DNA of 64,000 nucleotides from Paracoccus litorisediminis (GCF_009711205.1 NZ_WMIG01000004.1:62001-126000); one strand, 5' to 3'. Shown: positions 9,406-19,015, counted from the first letter of the stretch. Translations and numbers: made by a program. Notes: generated by a model from the letters alone, not told the origin.

Positions 9406-10374
9406 ATGAGCGTGCATCGCCCCATCATCCTGACCTGTGGCGAACCTGCAGGCGTCGGTCCCGAGCTTGCGCCCAAGGCGCTGGCTGCGGGCGTGCCTTT
9501 TGTCTTCATGGGCGATCCGCGTCATCTGCCTGCGGGCACTGAATGGATTGAGGTCCAGTCCCCCGATGAAACGGTCCCGCCCGGTGTCTTGCCGGTGCTG
9601 CGGCATGATTTTCCCGCACCCGCCGTTCCGGGTCGCCCCGATCCGGCCAATGCGGCAGGCGTGATCGAAGTCATCGCCCGTGCCGTCGGGTTGGCCATGT
9701 CAGGTCAGGCGGGCGGCATCTGCACCCTGCCGATCAACAAGGAAGCCCTGAAGACCGGCGCGGGCTTCGCCTTTCCGGGACATACCGAATATCTGGCGCA
9801 TCTGGCGGGCGATGTCCCGGTCGTGATGATGCTGGCTTCGACCACGGTTTCGCCACCCTGCCGGGTGGTGCCCGCCACCATCCATATCGCCCTGAGCGAA
9901 GTGCCGCGGGCATTGACGCCCGAGGTGCTGACGCAAGCGATCCGCATTACCGACGCCGCGATGCGTCGCGACTTCGGGATTGCCGCGCCTCGGCTGGCAA
10001 TAGCCGGGCTGAACCCGCATGCGGGCGAAAATGGCGTGATGGGGCATGAGGAAACCGATTGGATCGCGCCCTTGCTCGCGCGGCTTCGGGCCGAGGGTTT
10101 CGATCTGGCCGGGCCGCTGCCCGCCGACACGATGTTCCATGCGCCAGCGCGTGCGCGCTACGACGCGGCGATCTGCGCCTATCACGATCAGGCGTTGATC
10201 CCGATCAAGACTTTGGATTTTTCGGGCGGGGTGAATGTCACGCTGGGCTTGCCCTTCGTGCGCACCTCTCCCGATCACGGAACGGCTTTTGACATTGCCG
10301 GCAAGGGGTTGGCCGATGCGGCCAGCGTGATTGCCGCCTTGCGCATGGCCCATGACATGGCGGAGAAAAGATGA
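9406..10374 (+). CDS. pdxA: 4-hydroxythreonine-4-phosphate dehydrogenase
   Basis: The 322-residue enzyme oxidises 4-phosphohydroxy-L-threonine with NAD in the DXP-dependent route to pyridoxal phosphate. The family motifs are present: [12 protein letters not shown] at the N-terminus, the three metal-binding histidines in [18 protein letters not shown] and [12 protein letters not shown], and the substrate/NAD segment [21 protein letters not shown]. Length is normal. The gene sits 50 bases behind surA and overlaps rsmA by four bases (ATGA). The surA-pdxA-rsmA order is conserved across Proteobacteria. Confidence 0.96.
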   Translation: MSVHRPIILTCGEPAGVGPELAPKALAAGVPFVFMGDPRHLPAGTEWIEVQSPDETVPPGVLPVLRHDFPAPAVPGRPDPANAAGVIEVIARAVGLAMSGQAGGICTLPINKEALKTGAGFAFPGHTEYLAHLAGDVPVVMMLASTTVSPPCRVVPATIHIALSEVPRALTPEVLTQAIRITDAAMRRDFGIAAPRLAIAGLNPHAGENGVMGHEETDWIAPLLARLRAEGFDLAGPLPADTMFHAPARARYDAAICAYHDQALIPIKTLDFSGGVNVTLGLPFVRTSPDHGTAFDIAGKGLADAASVIAALRMAHDMAEKR

Positions 10375-11219
10375 GCGCGATCGACGGATTGCCCCCGCTG
10401 CGCGAAGTGATCGCGCGGCACGACCTGCAGGCCAAGAAACAGCTTGGCCAGAACTTCCTGCTGGACCTGAACCTGACCGCCAAGATCGCGCGGGCGGCGG
10501 GCGATCTGACCGGCTGCGACGTGATCGAGGTCGGCCCCGGCCCCGGCGGGCTGACCCGCGGTCTGCTGGCCGAAGGCGCACGCCATGTGCTGGCGATCGA
10601 AAAAGACGCCCGCGCCCTGCCCGCTTTGGCCGAGATTTCCGAGGCCTATCCGGGCCGTCTGCACGTGATCAACGGCGACGCGCTGGAGATCGACCCGCTG
10701 GCGCATCTGACGCCGCCGATCCGCATTGTCGCGAACTTGCCTTATAATGTGGGCACGGAACTGCTGATCCGCTGGCTGACGCCTGCCCAGTGGCCGCCCT
10801 TCTGGCAATCGCTGACGCTGATGTTCCAGAAGGAAGTCGCCGAACGCATCGTGGCGAAGCCCGGCGGAAAGGCCTATGGGCGCTTGGCGGTGCTGGCGCA
10901 ATGGCGCTCGGACGCCAAGATCGTGATGACGCTGCCGCCGGAAGCCTTTGTTCCCGCGCCCAAGATTCACTCGGCTGTGGTCCATCTGACCGCTCTGCCC
11001 GAACCCCGCTATCCCGCCGATCCGGCGGTGCTCAGCCGGGTCGTTGCGGCAGGCTTCAACCAACGCCGCAAGATGCTGCGCGCGTCCCTGAAGGGACTGC
11101 ATCCGGCGATCGAGGATCTGCTGCTTGAGGCGGGGATTGCGCCGACATCGCGGGCCGAGGAAATCGGTCTGGAGCAATTCTGCGCGCTGGCGCGGGGTCT
11201 GGCCGCCGCGCCACGCTAA
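10371..11219 (+). CDS. rsmA: 16S rRNA dimethyladenosine transferase
   Basis: The 282-residue S-adenosylmethionine enzyme dimethylates two adjacent adenosines near the 3' end of 16S rRNA late in 30S assembly. It shows the LGQNFLLD motif before the Rossmann core, motif [13 protein letters not shown] (about residues 44-55), the catalytic NLPYNVG (about 123-129) and the [12 protein letters not shown]-terminal domain entry. Loss of this enzyme gives kasugamycin resistance (ksgA). It is translationally coupled to pdxA by an ATGA overlap and ends the operon, converging with the DUF4167 gene 15 bases away. Confidence 0.96.
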   Translation: MSAIDGLPPLREVIARHDLQAKKQLGQNFLLDLNLTAKIARAAGDLTGCDVIEVGPGPGGLTRGLLAEGARHVLAIEKDARALPALAEISEAYPGRLHVINGDALEIDPLAHLTPPIRIVANLPYNVGTELLIRWLTPAQWPPFWQSLTLMFQKEVAERIVAKPGGKAYGRLAVLAQWRSDAKIVMTLPPEAFVPAPKIHSAVVHLTALPEPRYPADPAVLSRVVAAGFNQRRKMLRASLKGLHPAIEDLLLEAGIAPTSRAEEIGLEQFCALARGLAAAPR

Positions 11220-11234
11220 GCTTTCGCTTCGGGC

Positions 11235-12167
11235 TTATTCGCCCGAAGCCTTTTCGGTGGCCGGAGTCGCCGGAGCCTCGGCCGCATCTGCGTTAGCCGC
11301 AGCGGCGGGTTTACGGCGCGTGCGCGGTGCAGCAGCAGTCGTCGTGCCAGCCGTCGCGCTGGTTGTCGTTCCGAGCGTGCTACGGGTACGACGACGCGGT
11401 GCGGCGGGCGCTTCCTCGGCGACGACAGGCTCGGCAGCAGCCTCAGTAGCGGCGGGCGCGACTGCAACCGGAGCAGCAGGTTCGACCGGAGCAACTGCCG
11501 CGGGCTGGGTCTGTGCGGTTTCCGGCGTCTCGACCGGACCGCCCTGCTCCTCGGCCGAAATCACCGGCGGAAGACCGGCTTCCTCGGCAGGCGGCTGCGG
11601 ACGCTCAGAGGTGGTGCGATCCTCGCGGCGATCATCACGACGATCTTCGCGACGCTCGTCCCGGCGATCATCGCGGCGGTTGTCGCGGCGATTTTCAGAA
11701 CGATTTTCAGAACGATTTTCGTTGCGGGATTCGTCGCGGCGGTCGTCATTGCGGTTGTCGCGGCGGTCTTCGCGACGCTCGTCATTACGCTCGGCGCGCT
11801 GGTTCTGGCCGTTCTGGTGGCCATTGCCGTTATTCGCGTTGCCGTTGTCGCCCTGCACGGCCTCATCGCGGTCGTCGTCGCGCGACGCGCCGTTCTGATG
11901 CTGCTGGCGTTCTGCCTGCTCGCGCTGCGCCTCACCCAGCATGCGGGTGTAATGTTCGGCATGCTGAAGGAAGCTCTGCTCGGCCACGCGGTCGTTCGAC
12001 AGCTGGGCATCGCGGGCAAGCGTCAGATATTTCTCGATGATTTGTTGCGGCGTACCACGCACTTTGCCCTCGGGACCCGAGGAATCGAAAACGCGGTTGA
12101 CGATATTCCCCAGCGTCGTGCGCTGGCGGTTCGACTTGTTACGCGAACGGGATTTGGATGATCTCAT
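11235..12167 (-). CDS. DUF4167 protein with charged repeat tail
   Basis: The 310-residue protein has a conserved N-terminal part (about 1-90) with a basic start (MRSSKSRSRNKSNRQR), KVRGTPQQIIEKYLTLARDA and the QHAEHYTRML segment that define DUF4167. Many alphaproteobacteria carry this family next to prfA-prmC, as here. The middle (about 120-182) is low-complexity Asn/Arg/Asp/Glu, repeating units such as RRDDRRED and SENR. The last 120 residues are Ala/Pro/Val-rich with Thr/Arg near the end. This composition suggests RNA binding or a condensate-like role, but that is inference; no function is assigned. The repeats also cause spurious open frames on the other strand. Confidence 0.88.
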   Translation of the reverse strand: MRSSKSRSRNKSNRQRTTLGNIVNRVFDSSGPEGKVRGTPQQIIEKYLTLARDAQLSNDRVAEQSFLQHAEHYTRMLGEAQREQAERQQHQNGASRDDDRDEAVQGDNGNANNGNGHQNGQNQRAERNDERREDRRDNRNDDRRDESRNENRSENRSENRRDNRRDDRRDERREDRRDDRREDRTTSERPQPPAEEAGLPPVISAEEQGGPVETPETAQTQPAAVAPVEPAAPVAVAPAATEAAAEPVVAEEAPAAPRRRTRSTLGTTTSATAGTTTAAAPRTRRKPAAAANADAAEAPATPATEKASGE

Positions 12168-12404
12168 CAGCTTGTTGTCAATTCATGGTCCGGCAAGGGC
12201 CGGCTCAGGTTGGGGTCAGATTGGGGTCAACTCTTGCAGCGGGTGCCAGTTCAGGTGCGGCCCGAGGCCCTGTTCCTGCGTTACCAGTTTGAGGCTGAGT
12301 TACTGACCCGTGCGTGGGCGCTACGCCCCCGTCACATCTGCCACTAAACATCCCGCAACGTTGCTGACAAGCATAAATTTCGCCGTTCCGCGGCTTTTCG
12401 GCAT
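12168..12404. other. Spacer between prmC and the DUF4167 gene
   Basis: I see no gene. Two close direct copies of a TTGGGGTCA motif, separated by a few bases, occur at about 12213-12231. They lie upstream of the DUF4167 gene on its promoter side. Their meaning is unknown. Confidence 0.4.
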
Positions 12405-13268
12405 TTAGATGCCGTGCTGCCCGGCTTTATGACCAAAGACGACGCGATCACGGCCATCCAGGTCCTGCCGAACCGTCACACCGACCAGACCTGCATCGCG
12501 CATCAGCGCCGATACGGCCTGTCCCTGGCTTGGTCCGATTTCGACCATCAGACGCCCCATCGCAGCCAGATGGCCGGGTGCCCCTGCACAAAGCGCGCGA
12601 TAGGCGGCCAGCCCGTCGCCCTCATCGGTCAGGGCCATCCGGGGTTCCCAATCGCGAACCTCGGGGGACAGACCGGGCATTTCGTCCAGTGCAATATAAG
12701 GTGGGTTCGAGACGATCAGATCAAACGTCCCGGTCACGGCGTCAAACCAGTTCGAGACGGCGAATTCTGCCTGTACGCCGATCATCTGGGCATTGCCCCG
12801 TGCCACATCAAGGGCAGCGGGCGACAGATCGACGCCCATGCCACGCGCCTGCGGACGGTCCGCCAGCAGCGAGATCAGGATCGCCCCCGTCCCCGTGCCA
12901 AGGTCCAGCACCGAGTCGAAGGGTTGCGACAGGGCCAGCTCGACCAGCAGCTCGGTTTCAGGGCGCGGGTCCAGCGTGTCGGAGGTCACCCGGAAATCAT
13001 GTTTCCAGAAGGCCCGCCGTCCCATGATCTGGCTGACCGGCTGGCGCGCGGCGCGGGCAGCGATCATGGTCTCATAGGTCGCAGGCAGGCCTTCGGGCAC
13101 CAAAGCGGTCAGATGATCGCGCAGCGTGTGACGGGGAATCGTGCGGTCCAGCACGCGGCCAAGTGCGTACAGAAACAGGATCTGCGCATCGCCGGCCGCA
13201 TTGTCGATACCCGCGTCACGCAACCGGATCTCGGCTGCGGTTACGATCTCGCGTCCGGTTTGGGTCAT
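12405..13268 (-). CDS. prmC: Release factor glutamine methyltransferase
   Basis: The 287-residue enzyme methylates the glutamine of the GGQ motif in peptide-chain release factors 1 and 2. Evidence is the N-terminal helical domain, the [10 protein letters not shown] motif (about residues 100-109), motif [18 protein letters not shown], and the catalytic [10 protein letters not shown]. It is encoded directly behind its substrate gene prfA, overlapping it by four bases (ATGA). The order prfA-prmC is widely conserved. Confidence 0.95.
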   Translation of the reverse strand: MTQTGREIVTAAEIRLRDAGIDNAAGDAQILFLYALGRVLDRTIPRHTLRDHLTALVPEGLPATYETMIAARAARQPVSQIMGRRAFWKHDFRVTSDTLDPRPETELLVELALSQPFDSVLDLGTGTGAILISLLADRPQARGMGVDLSPAALDVARGNAQMIGVQAEFAVSNWFDAVTGTFDLIVSNPPYIALDEMPGLSPEVRDWEPRMALTDEGDGLAAYRALCAGAPGHLAAMGRLMVEIGPSQGQAVSALMRDAGLVGVTVRQDLDGRDRVVFGHKAGQHGI

Positions 13269-14320
13269 GCGACTTCGGCGGCCAGCCGCGCCGCCTGATC
13301 ATGGGCGATCAGGGCATCGGTGATCTCGGTCAGGTCGCCGCCCATGATCCGGTCCAGCGCATAAAGCGTCAGCCCGATGCGGTGGTCGGTCATCCGGCCC
13401 TGCGGGAAGTTATAGGTGCGGATGCGTTCGGAGCGATCGCCCGATCCGACCTGGGACTTGCGGTCGGCGGCGCGTTCGGCATCGGCGCGCATGCGTTCCA
13501 TGTCATAAAGCCGCGCCCGCAGCACCGCCATCGCATTGGCGCGGTTCTGGTGCTGGGATTTTTCCGAGCTGGTGACGATGATCCCGGTCGGCAGGTGGGT
13601 GATCCGAACCGCCGAGTCAGTGGTGTTCACGTGCTGGCCGCCTGCCCCGCTGGCGCGCATCGTGTCGATGCGGATGTCGCTGGCGGGGATGTCGATATCG
13701 ACATCTTCAGCCTCGGGCAGCACGGCGACGGTGGCGGCGCTGGTATGGATGCGCCCGCCGGATTCGGTTTCGGGCACGCGCTGGACGCGGTGGACGCCGG
13801 ATTCGTATTTCAGCCGGGCAAAAACGCCCTCGCCCTCGATCCGGGCCATGGCCTCGCGCACGCCGCCCAGTTCGGATTCCGACAGTTCCAGAAGCTGGAA
13901 GTTCCAGCCCCGCGATTCCGCGAAACGGCGATACATGTTGAGCAGGTCGCCCGCGAACAGCGCGGCCTCGTCCCCGCCGGTGCCGGGGCGGATCTCAAGG
14001 ATGGCCGGACGGGCATCGGCCGCATCCTTGGGCAGCAGCGCGATGCGCAGCTGATGCTCCAGTTCGGGCATCGCGGCGCGCAGGCGGGACAGTTCGTCCT
14101 CGGCCAGTTCGCGCATCTCGGGATCGGCCAGCATGGCCTGCGCCTCGCGGATGCCGTCATCGGCGGCGCGCCATTCGGCAATCTGGGTGACCACCGGCTT
14201 CAGATCCGCATATTCGCGGCTGATCCGCGCGATATCCTCGGCAGCGGGTCCGGCATTCAGCAGCGCCTCGAGAAACTCGAAACGCTGAACGATCTGGGAA
14301 AGTCTGTCCTGGGGCAGCAT
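13265..14320 (-). CDS. prfA: Peptide chain release factor 1
   Basis: The 351-residue factor reads UAA and UAG stop codons and triggers peptide release. The GGQ loop is in [19 protein letters not shown] (about residues 222-240). The stop-codon recognition region [22 protein letters not shown] holds the P-x-T tripeptide as PET. The start at 14320 ([18 protein letters not shown]) matches family N-termini; further upstream codons add a non-homologous leader. The GGQ glutamine is the target of PrmC, encoded by the next gene. Confidence 0.96.
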   Translation of the reverse strand: MLPQDRLSQIVQRFEFLEALLNAGPAAEDIARISREYADLKPVVTQIAEWRAADDGIREAQAMLADPEMRELAEDELSRLRAAMPELEHQLRIALLPKDAADARPAILEIRPGTGGDEAALFAGDLLNMYRRFAESRGWNFQLLELSESELGGVREAMARIEGEGVFARLKYESGVHRVQRVPETESGGRIHTSAATVAVLPEAEDVDIDIPASDIRIDTMRASGAGGQHVNTTDSAVRITHLPTGIIVTSSEKSQHQNRANAMAVLRARLYDMERMRADAERAADRKSQVGSGDRSERIRTYNFPQGRMTDHRIGLTLYALDRIMGGDLTEITDALIAHDQAARLAAEVA

Positions 14321-14572
14321 GCCGCAGGGATTAGCCCCTGCGCAGCGCTGCCGCAAGACCGATCGGGTCGAAGGACGCTTGCCCAGGGGCACCTCCTGCC
14401 CCGAAAATCGGAGATTGGCAGAAGCGCGGCGCAGGACTACACCTGACCTTACGACAACAGAGGGTTACGGGCCGACGCCTGCTTGCCAAGATCGCAGCAC
14501 GGATCGTCCCGTCACACCCACAAGCAACTGACTGCAGAACCTACCCGATTGGAACAGCACAGGAGCATGATC

Positions 14573-14800
14573 GTGAAGACACCCCTTATTCTTGGCGCAT
14601 TGGTACTTGCTGCGAGTGCCTGCGCCAACCAGACGCCAGCACAGCAGCACGAGGTCGCCTGTATCACCGGCAGCTTTACCGGCGCGCTACTTGGCGGCGC
14701 GGCAGGCAGCCTGATCGGCGGCGGGACCGGGCGGGACATTGCCATTGCGGCGGGTTCGGTGGCGGGCGGCTATGCCGGCCAGCGCTATTCTTGCGGCTAA
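14573..14800 (+). CDS. Small glycine-zipper lipoprotein
   Basis: The protein is about 75 residues. A lipoprotein signal ends with ASAC, after which comes a Gly/Ala-rich segment (GALLGGAAGSLIGGGTGRDIAIAAGSVAGG, described by its pattern of G every 3-4 residues), typical of glycine-zipper outer-membrane lipoproteins, and a C-terminal Cys. The start needs comment: an ATG at 14567 is only one base from the AGGAG ribosome site at 14561-14565, too close for use. The GTG at 14573 is 7 bases away and gives a clean MKTPLILG... signal peptide, so GTG is preferred. It is followed 11 bases later by the EF-hand gene. Function is unknown; envelope-stress proteins of this type are common. Confidence 0.72.
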   Translation: MKTPLILGALVLAASACANQTPAQQHEVACITGSFTGALLGGAAGSLIGGGTGRDIAIAAGSVAGGYAGQRYSCG

Positions 14801-14811
14801 GGAGGAAAACC

Positions 14812-15150
14812 ATGAACAGAACATTTTCTGCCGTCGCGATCTTCCTGCTAGCCAGCGCCCCGGCCTTCGCCCAGGCCACGGCCGAGCATCTTGCCGCCAT
14901 GGACACCAACGGGGACAAGGCCGTGGACGCGACCGAGTTCGCCGCCTTCGCGGACAAGGTCTACACGACGCTGGACGTCGACAAGAATGGTGCCCTGTCG
15001 CAGGCCGAGGTTGGCAGCACCATCTCGGCCGAGCAATTCCAGGCGGTCGATGCCAACAAGAATGGCAGCCTCAGCAAGTCCGAATTCGCAGCCGCGTCCA
15101 AGGCCGATTTCGCGGCGTCGGATCTGGACAAGAACGGCAAGCTGGACTGA
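14812..15150 (+). CDS. Exported EF-hand calcium-binding protein
   Basis: The 112-residue protein has a cleavable signal peptide (MNRTFSAVAIFLLASAPAFAQA) and then four EF-hand-like loops: DTNGDKAVDATEF, DVDKNGALSQAEV, DANKNGSLSKSEF and a terminal DLDKNGKLD that is cut short. Loop positions 1, 3, 5 and 12 carry the expected Asp/Asn/Glu ligands in the first three. The protein is therefore likely a periplasmic calcium binder. The ribosome site AAGGAGG is strong and well spaced from the ATG at 14812. It is downstream of the glycine-zipper lipoprotein with only 11 bases between them. Confidence 0.87.
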   Translation: MNRTFSAVAIFLLASAPAFAQATAEHLAAMDTNGDKAVDATEFAAFADKVYTTLDVDKNGALSQAEVGSTISAEQFQAVDANKNGSLSKSEFAAASKADFAASDLDKNGKLD

Positions 15151-15182
15151 TCGAACCCGGCAACACCGCGATGGTCGCGCAA

Positions 15183-15210
15183 GGAAAAAGGGTCCGAACG
15201 GGCCCTTTTT
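15183..15210. terminator. Bidirectional terminator between EF-hand gene and yceI
   Basis: AAAAAGGGTCC, a GAAC loop and GGGCCCTTTTT form a hairpin with A-rich and T-rich ends. It can end transcription from both converging genes. Confidence 0.75.
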
Positions 15211-15229
15211 ACATCGCTATCCGCAAGGT

Positions 15230-15811
15230 TTACTCGGCCTTGACGGCTTCGATGGTGATCGAGATCTCGACCTCGTCCTCGACGGCCGGGGCGAATTTGC
15301 CCAGATTGAATTCCGAACGCTTGATGGTGGTTTCACCGTCAAAGCCCGCGACTTCCTTGCCCGACATCGGGTGCGCGGCGACCTGGTTCAGTTCGACTTC
15401 AAGGGTGACGGGCTTGGTCACGCCGTTCAGGGTGAAATCCCCGGTGACTTTCGCCTCTTTCTCGCCATCCAGTTCGACCTTGGTCGATTTGAAGGTGGCG
15501 ACAGCCGCGCCCTGATCGGCGTTGAAGAAATCGGCGCCGAACAGGTGCTTGTCCAGTTCGGGCGAAACGGTCTTGAGACCCGCCAGCGGGATCGTGGCCT
15601 CGACCGAGGAATTGGCCGGGTTTTCAGCGTCCAGCATCAGCTTGCCGGTCACGCCGTTGATGATGCCGGTGCTGTTCGAAAAGCCCATATGGCCGTATTC
15701 GAACACGACCTGGCTGTGTGAGGGGTCGAAATCATAGGCGACCGGCTCGGCATAGGCTGCGGTTGCACCAAGAAGGCCAAGAACTGCGATCGGGGCGAAA
15801 AGGGATTTCAT
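15230..15811 (-). CDS. YceI-family periplasmic lipid-binding protein
   Basis: The 193-residue protein has a signal peptide ending AAYAEP and a YceI lipocalin-like barrel starting YDFDPSHSQVVFEYGHMGFSNSTG. Family motifs include HLFGADFFNADQGAAVATFKST and GDFTLNGVTKPVTLEV. YceI proteins bind isoprenoid quinones or similar amphiphiles in the periplasm; the ligand here is unknown. The ATG at 15811 has an AGGAG ribosome site. The same reading frame stays open far upstream across rpsF, but that is a chance frame on the complementary strand. Its promoter must lie in the 291-base divergent region shared with rpsF. Confidence 0.93.
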   Translation of the reverse strand: MKSLFAPIAVLGLLGATAAYAEPVAYDFDPSHSQVVFEYGHMGFSNSTGIINGVTGKLMLDAENPANSSVEATIPLAGLKTVSPELDKHLFGADFFNADQGAAVATFKSTKVELDGEKEAKVTGDFTLNGVTKPVTLEVELNQVAAHPMSGKEVAGFDGETTIKRSEFNLGKFAPAVEDEVEISITIEAVKAE

Positions 15812-15974
15812 GCGGGTCTCCTGATGGAAATGGTCGTGATTGCTGTTGTGATCAGGAAATGCGACAATAACAACAAAGGTTTCCATGACATTTTCTGACA
15901 AAAAAGTGTTTCCCCACCGCGTTGAAACTGTGTCGCCGCTATGGCGATTTTGCCGGGATTTACACGGTTTGCGC

Positions 15975-16002
15975 TTGCATCTGGCGGTTTCACCGATATA
16001 AG
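15975..16002 (+). promoter_or_regulatory. Candidate sigma-70 promoter for rpsF operon
   Basis: TTGCAT and TATAAG are separated by 16 bases, about 100 bases upstream of rpsF. The -10 element is good for this GC-rich genome; the exact start site is not known. Confidence 0.45.
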
Positions 16003-16102
16003 GCCCCATCCTTCTGCAAATGCGAAACCGGCGCAGCCTCTCGTGGCGGGCGCAGAAGGTGTTACCCGCCGTTGAAGTGCGCCTGACATAAAGGTTGCAG
16101 TC

Positions 16103-16537
16103 ATGCCACTTTACGAGCATGTGCTGATCGCCCGCCAAGACCTGTCGAATACGCAGGCCGAAGGGCTGATCGAACACTTCTCGACCGTTCTCGCCGATAA
16201 CGGTGGTAAGGTCGTTGAAAACGAATACTGGGGTGTCCGCACTCTCGCCTACAAGATCAACAAGAACCGCAAAGGCCACTACGCCTTCCTGCGTTCGGAC
16301 GCGCCCTCGGCCGCCGTGCAGGAAATGGAGCGCCTTGCCCGCCTGCATGACGATGTCATGCGCGTGCTGACCGTCCGCGTGGACGAGCACAAGGAAGGCC
16401 CCTCGGTCCAGATGCAGAAGCGCGACGAGCGCGAGCGTGGTGATCGTGGCGACCGCGGTGATCGTGGTGATCGTGGCGGCGACCGTGGTGATCGTGGCGA
16501 ACGCCGCGAGCGTCGCGACCGCGACGACCGGAACTAA
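16103..16537 (+). CDS. rpsF: 30S ribosomal protein S6 with GDR-repeat tail
   Basis: The 144-residue protein has the S6 fold in residues 1-98 (MPLYEHVLIARQDLS, ENEYWGVRTLAYKINKNRKGHYAF). The last 35 residues are a low-complexity tail of repeated GDR units with Glu and Arg, encoded by near-repeats of a 9-base CGTGGTGAT-type unit at about 16433-16505. S6 binds S18 and 16S rRNA in the platform of the 30S subunit; E. coli S6 also has a flexible C-terminus modified by RimK. The gene leads the rpsF-rpsR-rplI operon. Confidence 0.97.
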   Translation: MPLYEHVLIARQDLSNTQAEGLIEHFSTVLADNGGKVVENEYWGVRTLAYKINKNRKGHYAFLRSDAPSAAVQEMERLARLHDDVMRVLTVRVDEHKEGPSVQMQKRDERERGDRGDRGDRGDRGGDRGDRGERRERRDRDDRN

Positions 16538-16555
16538 GGGACAGGAACCAGAACA

Positions 16556-16783
16556 ATGGCTAACAAACCCTTCTTCCGCCGCCGCAAGGTTTGCCCGTTC
16601 TCGGGCGACAACGCTCCTGCGATCGACTACAAAGACACGCGCCTGCTGCAGCGTTACGTTTCGGAGCGTGGCAAGATCGTTCCGTCGCGCATCACCGCCG
16701 TCTCGGCCAAGAAGCAGCGTGAGCTGGCCCGTGCTATCAAGCGCGCCCGCTTCCTCGCCCTGCTGCCCTACGCCGTGAAGTAA
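16556..16783 (+). CDS. rpsR: 30S ribosomal protein S18
   Basis: The 75-residue protein matches S18 along its whole length: the basic N-terminus [15 protein letters not shown], the [19 protein letters not shown] core, and the [30 protein letters not shown]-terminal part (motif cited in pieces). It forms a heterodimer with S6 on the 30S platform. It lies 18 bases behind rpsF and 12 bases ahead of rplI, with a ribosome site GGACAGGAAC-like before its ATG. Confidence 0.97.
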   Translation: MANKPFFRRRKVCPFSGDNAPAIDYKDTRLLQRYVSERGKIVPSRITAVSAKKQRELARAIKRARFLALLPYAVK

Positions 16784-16795
16784 GGAGAGACGAAC

Positions 16796-17380
16796 ATGCA
16801 AGTCATCCTGCTGGAACGTGTGGCCAAACTGGGCCAGATGGGCGAAGTCGTCAAAGTCAAAGACGGCTTTGCACGCAACTTCCTGCTGCCGCAAGGCAAG
16901 GCGCTGCGCGCCTCGGACGCCAACGTCAAGGCGTTCGAAGCTCAGAAGGCCGACCTGGCCGTCCGCAACGACGAGACCCGTGCGGAAGCCCAGAAAGTCG
17001 CCGAGAAACTCGACGGCCAGACCTTCATCATCATCCGCTCGGCCTCGGACGCCGGTGCGCTTTACGGTTCGGTCACCCCGCGTGACGCCGCTGAAGCCGC
17101 TGCTGCCGAAGGGTTCGCGGTCGACCGTCGTCAGGTTGTCCTGACCGCGCCGATCAAGGATCTGGGCCTGCACGACGTTCGCGTCCACCTGCACCCGGAA
17201 GTCGATGCGACGATCGTTCTGAACGTCGCCCGCTCGACCGAAGAAGCGCAGCTGCAAGCCTCGGGCAAATCGATCCAGGAACTGGCCGCGGAAGAAGACG
17301 CCGCCGCCGATTTCGAGATCGCGGAACTGTTCGACGAAATCGGCTCGGCCGGTCGCGACGACGACGAAGCCGCGAACTAA
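16796..17380 (+). CDS. rplI: 50S ribosomal protein L9
   Basis: The 194-residue L9 has the N-terminal rRNA-binding domain ([19 protein letters not shown], then [18 protein letters not shown]), the long connecting helix and the C-terminal domain. E. coli L9 has 149 residues. The extra 40-45 residues here form an acidic C-terminal tail ([18 protein letters not shown], ending in DDDEAAN), which is common in alphaproteobacteria. L9 reaches from the large subunit toward neighbouring ribosomes and limits frameshifting. It ends the operon before a strong terminator. Confidence 0.97.
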   Translation: MQVILLERVAKLGQMGEVVKVKDGFARNFLLPQGKALRASDANVKAFEAQKADLAVRNDETRAEAQKVAEKLDGQTFIIIRSASDAGALYGSVTPRDAAEAAAAEGFAVDRRQVVLTAPIKDLGLHDVRVHLHPEVDATIVLNVARSTEEAQLQASGKSIQELAAEEDAAADFEIAELFDEIGSAGRDDDEAAN

Positions 17381-17408
17381 TCGCTGCTTTTCCGATAAAA
17401 AATCGAAG

Positions 17409-17435
17409 AACGCGCCGCAACCCGGCGCGTTTTTT
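17409..17435 (+). terminator. Rho-independent terminator of rpsF-rpsR-rplI
   Basis: AACGCGCCG, a short CAAC loop and CGGCGCG followed by six T make a classic intrinsic terminator 29 bases after rplI. Confidence 0.88.
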
Positions 17436-17523
17436 CATGCTTGCCCCGCCGCGGGCACGGCGGAACATTCCCCCTGCTTGGGGGTTGAGATCCCGAAAGC
17501 GAGCTTCGCAGAGGATCAGACCG

Positions 17524-18261
17524 ATGAGCCATCAGCCGCCCTTCGACGAGCACCGCGACGACCTGGACCGGTCCCAAACTGAGGCCGACGTGACCAGTCA
17601 GACCCGTTTCGGGCCGCGCCCCGTGCCCGAAGGCCACCGCCCGCATGAGGACCGCGCCGATTATCGCCCGATCCCGCCGCATGGGGATGTGTCGCCCGAT
17701 GGACGGCGGGCCTACCCTCGTCCTTCGCCGCTGGCGAAATGGATTGTCTGGGGCGGGACCGGCCTTGCCGCTGCCGCATTGACTGCTGGAACCGTGATCG
17801 CCGCGCGGCATCTTCTGGGCACATCCGGGCGCAACCACCCGCGCCGCGAACCCTACCGCCCCGAAGACGCTCCGCAGCCGCGCATGCATCTGTCCACCCC
17901 ACCGGAAAGCCCGCGTGAGCCCGAGCCGCTTGGCCCGCGCCCTCAGCGCCGCAGCCTGATGGAAGAGATCGAATCGAACACCGCCACGCTGACCAACAGC
18001 GTCGACAACGTGATGCGCACGGTCACCTCGGCCGTCACCGGCTTTCGCGGGGTCGCGGCGCAGACCAGTGCCATTGTGAAGGAATTCGGTGAAGCGGCAG
18101 ATCTGGTGCGCGACATCATCGATCGCCGCGCGCCCGCTGATCCGCAGGCCGCCAAACGCCCCTTCCACGCCGCTCCTCGCGACCCGGATACGGGCGAGGA
18201 CCCGCAGGATGACGAATATGCCGGGCCCGCCGATCACGATCCACGCATGCACAGGCTGTAG
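17524..18261 (+). CDS. Unknown membrane-anchored protein
   Basis: The 245-residue protein is not recognised as a named family. It begins with a hydrophilic, His/Asp/Pro-rich segment (1-75). One clear membrane helix follows (about 77-99, IVWGGTGLAAAALTAGTVIAA), then a Pro/Arg-rich linker. A predicted amphipathic helix runs about 140-200 (EIESNTATLTNSVDNVMRTV and FGEAADLVRDIIDRR), and the tail is acidic. This suggests a single-span protein with a coiled-coil or membrane-associating region, likely without catalytic activity. The ATG at 17524 is chosen because the upstream frame runs back into the rplI terminator. It stands alone between rplI and the tRNA-Ala genes. Confidence 0.7.
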   Translation: MSHQPPFDEHRDDLDRSQTEADVTSQTRFGPRPVPEGHRPHEDRADYRPIPPHGDVSPDGRRAYPRPSPLAKWIVWGGTGLAAAALTAGTVIAARHLLGTSGRNHPRREPYRPEDAPQPRMHLSTPPESPREPEPLGPRPQRRSLMEEIESNTATLTNSVDNVMRTVTSAVTGFRGVAAQTSAIVKEFGEAADLVRDIIDRRAPADPQAAKRPFHAAPRDPDTGEDPQDDEYAGPADHDPRMHRL

Positions 18262-18307
18262 ACGCGGGACCCGTCAGGGTCGGTTCATATCAATGTCGAG
18301 ATGAATT

Positions 18308-18383
<76 letters not shown>

Positions 18384-18597
18384 ACCGGAGGTCTGGAAGG
18401 CGTCGCCGCCGTTCCGTGGGGCGTCTATATGGGGAGGGACCGACGGGCGCAAGCGGAAAAATCCGCATTCTTGTCGTCCCGTCATATTTCTTTTCCGGAC
18501 ATGCCAAGACAGCCCGCAGCCCCTGACGCAACCGGAACGCGGACATGCCAAATGCGCGCTAATGCGCGTATCTGTCTGTATTATCTGAAGGATTTTT

Positions 18598-18673
<76 letters not shown>

Positions 18674-19015
18674 ACCGTGAGGTCTGGAAGGCGTCGCCGC
18701 CGTTCCGTGGGGCGTCGTATAGGGGGGGCACGAAATGGGCGCAAGCGGAAAAAACGCGCCGCCCCCGATTTTTTGACGCGCCAAATCCCGCCCCCGCTAT
18801 GGGCACGCGCCCTGCCCTTTGCCAGCACGTGCAGAACGCTGAAATCGACCGGTCAAATCGGGGTGCGAAGGGGTCTGCGACCGCCTTGCTTCTTGCTATG
18901 GGCGGCAAAATCCCATACCTAGCGCGCTGAAACACGGCGGGGGGCGCGAGGCATGGGCCTGCGTGCCGCAAGGGGCATATCCCTTCCCGCATTCAGGTTG
19001 GATGAAGGAACGCAA
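18674..19015. other. Spacer between tRNA-Ala copy 2 and tig
   Basis: The 342-base gap holds the upstream (promoter) part of the second tRNA-Ala unit and, on the plus strand, the promoter region of tig. I see no convincing gene in it. Confidence 0.5.
18893..18921 (+). promoter_or_regulatory. Candidate promoter for tig
   Basis: TTGCTA and TACCTA are 17 bases apart, about 95 bases upstream of the tig ATG. The match to sigma-70 elements is moderate. Confidence 0.4.

Noticed and set aside
15230..17257. A 675-codon open frame on the minus strand running through rpsF-rplI into yceI
   Set aside because: Only the last 194 codons are yceI. The rest is antisense to ribosomal protein genes and has no homology; long antisense frames are expected at this GC content.
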